Assembly: GCA_964359785.1 (NCBI GenBank)
Contig: CAYHWL010000054.1
Span: 1 to 9,227 of the forward strand
DNA: 9,227 bases
Reading direction: 5' to 3'
Source of the DNA: JACQSU01 sp964359785
Lineage (GTDB): Archaea; Nanobdellota; Nanobdellia; Woesearchaeales; JAGWAF01
The notes below the pieces were generated by a model. It had not been told where the DNA came from. It saw only the letters and a program-made list of their open reading frames with translations, and ran no database searches. Of this stretch, positions 5,792-9,227 are shown piece by piece (position 1 is the stretch's first letter; every line of letters begins with the position of its first letter). The position numbers and the translations under genes are program-made.

Positions 5792-5829
5792 ATCTATTTC
5801 GTATACTGGCGTACCAAAATATCACTTTA

Positions 5830-5845
5830 GTGTATTAGGATACAC
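5830..5845. promoter_or_regulatory. Short perfect inverted repeat downstream of the helicase gene
   Basis: GTGTAT-TAGG-ATACAC, six paired bases and a 4-nt loop, between the helicase stop (5866) and the 5781 promoter. On the minus strand a short TTTT follows about 17-20 nt later. It could be a weak terminator or stabilising 3' hairpin for the helicase mRNA, or an operator for the downstream promoter. The sequence does not decide. Confidence 0.35.
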
Positions 5846-5865
5846 CAATCTTCTCGTCGATAAAG

Positions 5866-7809
5866 TCATTTCACATCACTCGCGTCGACAAAATCCCCGA
5901 ATTCGGTTTTTGGGGTCAGAACAGGCTTATTTTCCTCTTTTTTGCCTCCAAAAAAGACCGTTATTTCACCTGCGCAGTCTTTTGTCGTCTTGATATCCCA
6001 GGTTGTTGGAAAACCTCGCATATATTGGGGCTGTCCATACCTATCATCCAGAAACACGACTACACCTCGGTCGGTCTCTGTCCTGATGCATCGTCCTGCA
6101 TTCTGCAATACTTTGGTCAAAGCAGGAAGGATATACCCATAGTCCCATCCTTTGCCGAATTTCTCATTGTAATAGGTGATTAGCTGTTGCGTCTCGATGT
6201 CTGGTTTTGATAGAGGTAATCCTACGACGATCACGCATTTCAATTGATCGCCAGGTAGGTCTATTCCTTCGCCAAATGATCCTGCGGCGACGCCAAGAAG
6301 CGCGGATCCTGATTTCGCGTATGTCACGAATTTCTCCAGAAGTTCCTTCTTGTCATTGCTTGACATCTCGCTTGCTTCGCAAAGCATTGTCTTCTTGCTT
6401 AATGGATCAAGATGCGCTTTTGTCTTCTCTAGTAGATAGTAGCTTGGGAAAAACACTGCCGTGTTTCCTGGCACTGCATTGATTATGCTTGCGCACTCTA
6501 CTGCGATTTTCTTGTACTGCTCATCGCTGCGGCTGGTGTATTTTGTGGTCACGCTAGGATTGATCAATGTCAACCGATTTTTCTCATCAAATGGGGAGCC
6601 ATATTCTTTGTCGAATGTGTTGCGGTTAAAGCCCAGAAGATCGCTGTACATTTCGGTGGGTGTGAGCGTTCCGCTCATCAGTAGTGTCATAAATGATGAG
6701 TCGATTATCGGTTTGGTGACTACGCTTGGGTCCAGGCATCGATAGGTGAATGTGACTAGCGGTCCTCGTGTGGTCTCTTTGATCGTGACATAACGCGCGA
6801 ATCCTTCATCATCTCCTTGCCACGCGAGGAGGAATTCCGCGATCGCGCCGATGCTGCTTCCTCTTTGTGTGGCGCGGATTGTGGTCGCATCATTCTCGAA
6901 GAGTTCAATCAGCAGATCGATAGGCATGATTTTGCGCGCCGCTTTGAGGATTTCTTCACGTTCGACTGGTTCTTGCCCATTCACGCCTTCGCTGATCAGA
7001 TTAAGTCCATCCTGCAATTTTACTAGAGCTTCTCTGGTCTGGTCGCAAGAGTGTTTTATCGCCTCTTTTATAGCCGATTGTATCTGGAAATTCGATAGGT
7101 TGCTGCTAAGTGTCTCCCTGATGCGGGATGGCAGGTTATGCCCTTCATCGATTATCAATATGCAGTTTGACAGGTCTTTATTCACTTTCTTGAGGAAGTT
7201 CTCTGATATCCTTGGATGGAAGACATAATAGTAATCAGTGACTATGACTGTCGCCTGTTGCGCTAGCATCTGTGCGACTTCATACGGGCACAGTCCTTTC
7301 TGTCTGCATCCCTCGATCACTTCCTGCAATGGTAGAGGGGATCGTATCCCTAGATCAGATATCATTATCGCGGCTTCAGCCGTCTCCGCCCCGCCTGATT
7401 TCTTCCGTGTTTTCAAGTACATTTCACACTGATCTTTCTCTCTCATGTATTTGCAGTATTCAGAGAATTCTCCAGAGCCCATCGCTTCTGCTCCTGGTTG
7501 TGCGCACATCCACTTCTTGCCGATTAGTGATGACGCTACGAAACTAAGCCCGTGTTTTTGTTTTATCTTTGAGAGCGTCTCAAGCGCGATTTTATGCTGC
7601 GTGTGTCTGCTTGTCAGGAAAAATATCGTCTTATTCTCTTTTAGCGCGAATGTGAGGGCGGGAGCGAGCGCGGCGACTGTCTTTCCAAGCCCTGTTGGAG
7701 CGTGAGCTATCATGTGTCTCTTGGTATTTATGCAGTTCCACACATCTTCCATGAATTTCTTTTGTATGTCCCTTTGCGAATCGTGAGGGAAGAGCAATCC
7801 GGGTATCAT
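5866..7809 (-). CDS. XPD/Rad3-family (DEAD_2) DNA helicase with Fe-S cluster domain
   Basis: 647 aa, an SF2 5'-3' DNA helicase of the XPD/Rad3/DinG group. Walker A is AHAPTGLGKTVA at 35-46; the DEAH-type box is IIDEGHNLP at 219-227; motif III is LLMSGTLTP at 376-384; helicase domain 2 has FGEGIDLPG at 512-520 and motif VI QNAGRCIRTETDRG at 569-582. Between Walker A and the DEGH box, four well-placed Fe-S ligand candidates are Cys102 (KKWMC), Cys119 (EYCKY), Cys128 (DQCEM) and Cys174 (GLCPYE); Cys168 is an extra nearby Cys. A helical arch-like insert lies at about 225-345. The start is taken at ATG 7809 (MIPGLLFPHDSQRD, a usual archaeal XPD opening). The longer frame begins with TTG at 7908 and adds 33 atypical residues. 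Archaeal XPD is implicated in DNA repair; the exact role here is not shown by context. Confidence 0.93.
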   Translation of the reverse strand: MIPGLLFPHDSQRDIQKKFMEDVWNCINTKRHMIAHAPTGLGKTVAALAPALTFALKENKTIFFLTSRHTQHKIALETLSKIKQKHGLSFVASSLIGKKWMCAQPGAEAMGSGEFSEYCKYMREKDQCEMYLKTRKKSGGAETAEAAIMISDLGIRSPLPLQEVIEGCRQKGLCPYEVAQMLAQQATVIVTDYYYVFHPRISENFLKKVNKDLSNCILIIDEGHNLPSRIRETLSSNLSNFQIQSAIKEAIKHSCDQTREALVKLQDGLNLISEGVNGQEPVEREEILKAARKIMPIDLLIELFENDATTIRATQRGSSIGAIAEFLLAWQGDDEGFARYVTIKETTRGPLVTFTYRCLDPSVVTKPIIDSSFMTLLMSGTLTPTEMYSDLLGFNRNTFDKEYGSPFDEKNRLTLINPSVTTKYTSRSDEQYKKIAVECASIINAVPGNTAVFFPSYYLLEKTKAHLDPLSKKTMLCEASEMSSNDKKELLEKFVTYAKSGSALLGVAAGSFGEGIDLPGDQLKCVIVVGLPLSKPDIETQQLITYYNEKFGKGWDYGYILPALTKVLQNAGRCIRTETDRGVVVFLDDRYGQPQYMRGFPTTWDIKTTKDCAGEITVFFGGKKEENKPVLTPKTEFGDFVDASDVK

Positions 7810-7832
7810 ATGTTGCCCGATTCGCCCCCTCC

Positions 7833-7838
7833 TTTTAT
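7833..7838 (-). promoter_or_regulatory. TATA-like box for the helicase gene
   Basis: ACATAAAAGG on the coding strand, with ATAAAA at 7833-7838 centred about 26-27 nt upstream of ATG 7809. The GGAGGGGG tract at about 7825-7832 is roughly 16-20 nt from the ATG, too far for a normal Shine-Dalgarno. The spacing supports a leaderless transcript and the 7809 start. Confidence 0.5.
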
Positions 7839-7899
7839 GTGTTATGTAATGCGGTTTTCCAGCGGAAACACAGGTGATTTTCTGTCGACAAAACTGTGA

Positions 7900-7932
7900 T
7901 ATATACAATCAGATAGCTACATTTATATACAA
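7900..7932 (+). promoter_or_regulatory. Promoter of the winged-helix/DUF2087 operon, with direct repeat
   Basis: TATATACAA occurs at 7900-7908 and again at 7924-7932, 24 bp apart. The second copy forms the TATA box (ACATTTATATA, 7919-7929), which places transcription start near 7952. A Shine-Dalgarno-like GAGGGGGA at 7953-7960 then sits 4 nt before the ATG at 7965, so this gene, unlike most others here, appears to have a short leader with a ribosome binding site. The repeat could be tandem TATA boxes or a binding site for the encoded regulator. Confidence 0.5.
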
Positions 7933-7964
7933 ATAAACGAATTTTTTGTCACGAGGGGGAATTG

Positions 7965-8234
7965 ATGAGACAATCAAAACTGTTCAATGTATTTTTCCGT
8001 GAGAAGCCTGTCATGATGCTGGTTTCCTTGTTGAATCCAAAAGCGGAGATGTATGCCTCAACGGTAGCAAAGCAAGTCGATTGCACTTATTCTCACGTTG
8101 TCAAGATCCTCCAGGAGTTCCAGAAAGAAGGTCTAGTTGACTTCGATAAGAAAGGCCGTCTTAAATTCGTCAGACTCACCAAGAAAGGCAAGGACCTCGC
8201 TGAATCCTTGGAGAGAGCCAAAGGGTTGTTGTGA
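7965..8234 (+). CDS. Small winged-helix DNA-binding protein
   Basis: 89 aa, one winged helix-turn-helix domain and little else. Helix 1 is about 15-24 (PVMMLVSLLN); the HTH is YASTVAKQVDCTYSHVVKILQEFQKEGLV at 30-58, with the recognition helix around 41-53; the wing is FDKKGRLKFVRLTKKG at 60-75; a short C-terminal helix follows. The pattern is MarR/ArsR-like, common for archaeal transcription factors. ATG 7965 is preferred over the adjacent in-frame TTG at 7962 because GAGGGGGA is 4 nt upstream of the ATG. The stop overlaps the GTG start of the DUF2087 gene (GTGA), implying translational coupling and probably a shared function. The target genes are unknown. Confidence 0.85.
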   Translation: MRQSKLFNVFFREKPVMMLVSLLNPKAEMYASTVAKQVDCTYSHVVKILQEFQKEGLVDFDKKGRLKFVRLTKKGKDLAESLERAKGLL

Positions 8235-8584
8235 AGTTATTTATATCCAACAACCATCTCTTCCGTATAGAAGATGTCACTATCTGGCTCAAAAAGAATG
8301 ATTTTCCGAAGAATCAATATCTTCTCCAATCCTTGCTGCAGTACTTGCTAGAAAAAGAATTTGTCCTGGGAACCACTTACTCCGATCAAGAGGTAAGAGA
8401 CCGCCTCAAAAAGTACTACCCTGATGAATATCCTACGATAAGACGTGACTTGGTAAATTATGGCTACTTTAAACTCGATCCAATCAACACCACTTACACA
8501 GTCATGAAGATGACCATCACAGAGCAGGACATCCAAAACAATAGCGTGCTCACCAAAGAAAAACTAAACAAAAAAATAAAGTAA
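8231..8584 (+). CDS. DUF2087-domain protein
   Basis: 117 aa with a GTG start overlapping the previous stop by 4 nt. Residues about 28-93 match the DUF2087 pattern: a helix (YLLQSLLQYLLEKEF), then TYSDQEVRDRLKKYYPDEYPTIRRDLVNYGY at 49-79, equivalent to the YsEkEVN..L..y..D..tLRR.LVdyG core, then strand residues TTYTVMK at 88-93. The C-terminal 24 residues are polar and Lys-rich. DUF2087 occurs in bacterial transcriptional regulators, often beside or fused to an HTH domain. Here it is a separate gene coupled to a winged-helix gene, so a two-subunit regulator is a reasonable guess. The molecular role of DUF2087 is not established. The gene converges on S15 with 13 nt between stops. Confidence 0.83.
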   Translation: MKLFISNNHLFRIEDVTIWLKKNDFPKNQYLLQSLLQYLLEKEFVLGTTYSDQEVRDRLKKYYPDEYPTIRRDLVNYGYFKLDPINTTYTVMKMTITEQDIQNNSVLTKEKLNKKIK

Positions 8585-8593
8585 GAAGAAAAA
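8570..8593 (-). terminator. T-rich terminator for the S15 gene
   Basis: Reading the minus strand past the S15 stop (8598) there is T5 at 8593-8589, then TCTTCTTAC, then T7 at 8576-8570. Consecutive T tracts without a hairpin are the usual archaeal terminator. It lies within the 3' end of the convergent DUF2087 gene, whose Lys-rich tail (KLNKKIK) is encoded by the complementary A tracts. Confidence 0.5.
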
Positions 8594-8597
8594 TTAT

Positions 8598-9053
8598 TTA
8601 CTCCACATAGATCTTGATCTGTTCTGGGTCGTACTTCCAGCCCCATTCGACTTTACCCGTTTTCTTGTAGTATTTGACAAGTCGTCCGATCTTGGATTCT
8701 GTGAGTTGTAGTCCGCGTTTCGCGCTCATGTCCTTGTGGTTCTCTTCCATGTGCTTTCTGATGAGCAATGCGCGTCGCAATAATGCTCGCAGATCATCTG
8801 GTATCTTGTGTTGCAGGTTCTTCTCTTCGACTATCTGTGAGATGTTCTTTCCGCACAGTACTGCGACATCTGGGACCCCATATGAATCACGCAGTATCAT
8901 GCCGATCATGCTTGAGCTCTTGCCTTCTTTGGCCATCTTGGCGATGAGCATCTCGACTTCTTTTGGTGATTGTGTCACCCATGAGGGCTTTGTCTTGGAT
9001 AGCGGTTTTTTGCTTCCGCTATTTCCTCTTTTCCTGGAATGCATCTTTGCCAT
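8598..9053 (-). CDS. rps15: Small ribosomal subunit protein S15 (uS15, archaeal/eukaryal type)
   Basis: 151 aa, the usual length of the archaeal/eukaryal form (bacterial S15 is about 89 aa). It binds 16S rRNA in the central domain and is needed for platform assembly. The archaeal N-terminal extension is present: MAKMHSRKRGNSGSKKP, then WVTQSPKEVEMLIAKMAKEG, then MIGMILRDSYGVPDV. The core S15 helices follow: DLRALLRRALLIRKHMEENHKDM and AKRGLQLTESKIGRLVKYYKKTGKV (conserved KRGL.L..SKI.RL.KYYK), ending WKYDPEQIKIYVE. The start is MAKMHSRKRG at 9053, as in the family; the frame continues 21 residues upstream without homology. TGGAG at about 9058-9062 gives a ribosome binding site a few nt before the ATG. 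It stands alone here. Confidence 0.97.
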   Translation of the reverse strand: MAKMHSRKRGNSGSKKPLSKTKPSWVTQSPKEVEMLIAKMAKEGKSSSMIGMILRDSYGVPDVAVLCGKNISQIVEEKNLQHKIPDDLRALLRRALLIRKHMEENHKDMSAKRGLQLTESKIGRLVKYYKKTGKVEWGWKYDPEQIKIYVE

Positions 9054-9150
9054 TTTTTTCTCCAGCGATGGATATAGAATTCGTCTACATCTCAAGCGTG
9101 CCCCAGCATTAACCAAGACACCTCGCTAATAGACGGAAACAACTAGGTCG

Positions 9151-9158
9151 TTTATAAA
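9151..9158 (-). promoter_or_regulatory. TATA box for the S15 gene
   Basis: TTTATAAA, a perfect palindrome. On the minus strand it would start transcription near 9127, leaving a 5' leader of about 75 nt before the S15 ATG, consistent with the ribosome binding site there. In the plus direction it could also serve something starting near 9181, but no gene is recognisable there. Confidence 0.5.
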
Positions 9159-9227
9159 GCTAACGTGTCAAGCAGTATCTCCGTAGGTTAGGTTGGTTCT
9201 CGAGATGTGTATCTGCTAAATGTGGGT
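9159..9227. other. Right-end sequence without a supported gene
   Basis: No tRNA cloverleaf, box C/D or H/ACA motif, or convincing ORF was found. One minus-strand frame is open from the right edge to a TAG at 9160-9162 (about 21 codons), so the 3' end of a gene lying to the right cannot be excluded. The stretch is too short to judge. Confidence 0.3.

Noticed and set aside
7810..7908. 33-residue N-terminal extension of the helicase from a TTG codon
   Set aside because: The XPD family opening is GLLFPHDS; the extension has no similarity and covers the likely TATA box at 7833-7838.
8674..9129. 151-codon plus-strand ORF opposite S15
   Set aside because: It is antisense to a clear S15 gene, Ser/Cys/Phe-rich in the way of a reverse-frame artefact, with no promoter or ribosome binding site.
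9159..9227. tRNA gene at the right end (TAGGTTAGGTTGGTT resembles a D-loop)
   Set aside because: No D-stem complement, no TTCRA T-loop and no acceptor pairing within the window.
1..9227. CRISPR array, insertion sequence or prophage genes
   Set aside because: No regularly spaced repeats, transposase, integrase or phage structural motifs were seen on either strand.

Overview
The window looks like a compact archaeal chromosome segment. Three things point to Archaea: an archaeal/eukaryal-type ribosomal protein S15 (uS15), an XPD/Rad3-family helicase with iron-sulfur cysteines, and a TrmB-family regulator. Promoters also look archaeal: AT-rich TATA-like boxes lie about 25-28 nt upstream of many start codons, implying leaderless mRNAs. 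A form II/III RuBisCO, short intergenic spaces and small hypothetical proteins fit an uncultivated DPANN lineage (Woesearchaeota/Pacearchaeota/Diapherotrites-like) or a methanogen-like euryarchaeon. The DPANN placement is inference. A run of exactly 100 N marks a scaffold gap, so this is a draft or metagenome assembly.

Layout, left to right. 1-419 (-): start of a secreted Ig-like protein cut by the window edge. 463-1841 (-): endonuclease III followed by a flavin/NAD(P)H oxidoreductase, 23 nt apart. 1941-2669 (+): an unrecognised charged, Pro/Gln/Lys-rich protein interrupted by the assembly gap. 2662-3417 (-): a TrmB-family regulator. It is divergent from an HD-domain hydrolase (3473-4069, +), and both appear to use one palindromic TATA box. 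4072-5517 (-): form II/III RuBisCO large subunit with the catalytic residues intact and an extra insertion before the SGG motif. 5518-5865: a 348-nt stretch with no protein gene but four consecutive hairpins (5578-5758) downstream of a good TATA box, the best candidate here for an undescribed RNA. 5866-7809 (-): XPD/DEAD_2 helicase. 7965-8584 (+): a two-gene operon of a small winged-helix protein and a DUF2087 protein, overlapping by 4 nt. 8598-9053 (-): ribosomal protein S15. 9054-9227: the S15 leader and promoter, then sequence with no gene I can support.

Functional links. Endonuclease III and XPD are both DNA-repair [4Fe-4S] enzymes but are not in one operon. Archaeal RuBisCO of this kind normally works in AMP/nucleoside salvage (ribose-1,5-bisphosphate to RuBP to 3-phosphoglycerate). 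The partner genes, AMP phosphorylase and ribose-1,5-bisphosphate isomerase, are not in the window. Convergent neighbours are packed tightly: an 8-nt overlap at 2662-2669, 2 nt between the HD gene and RuBisCO, and 13 nt between the DUF2087 gene and S15.
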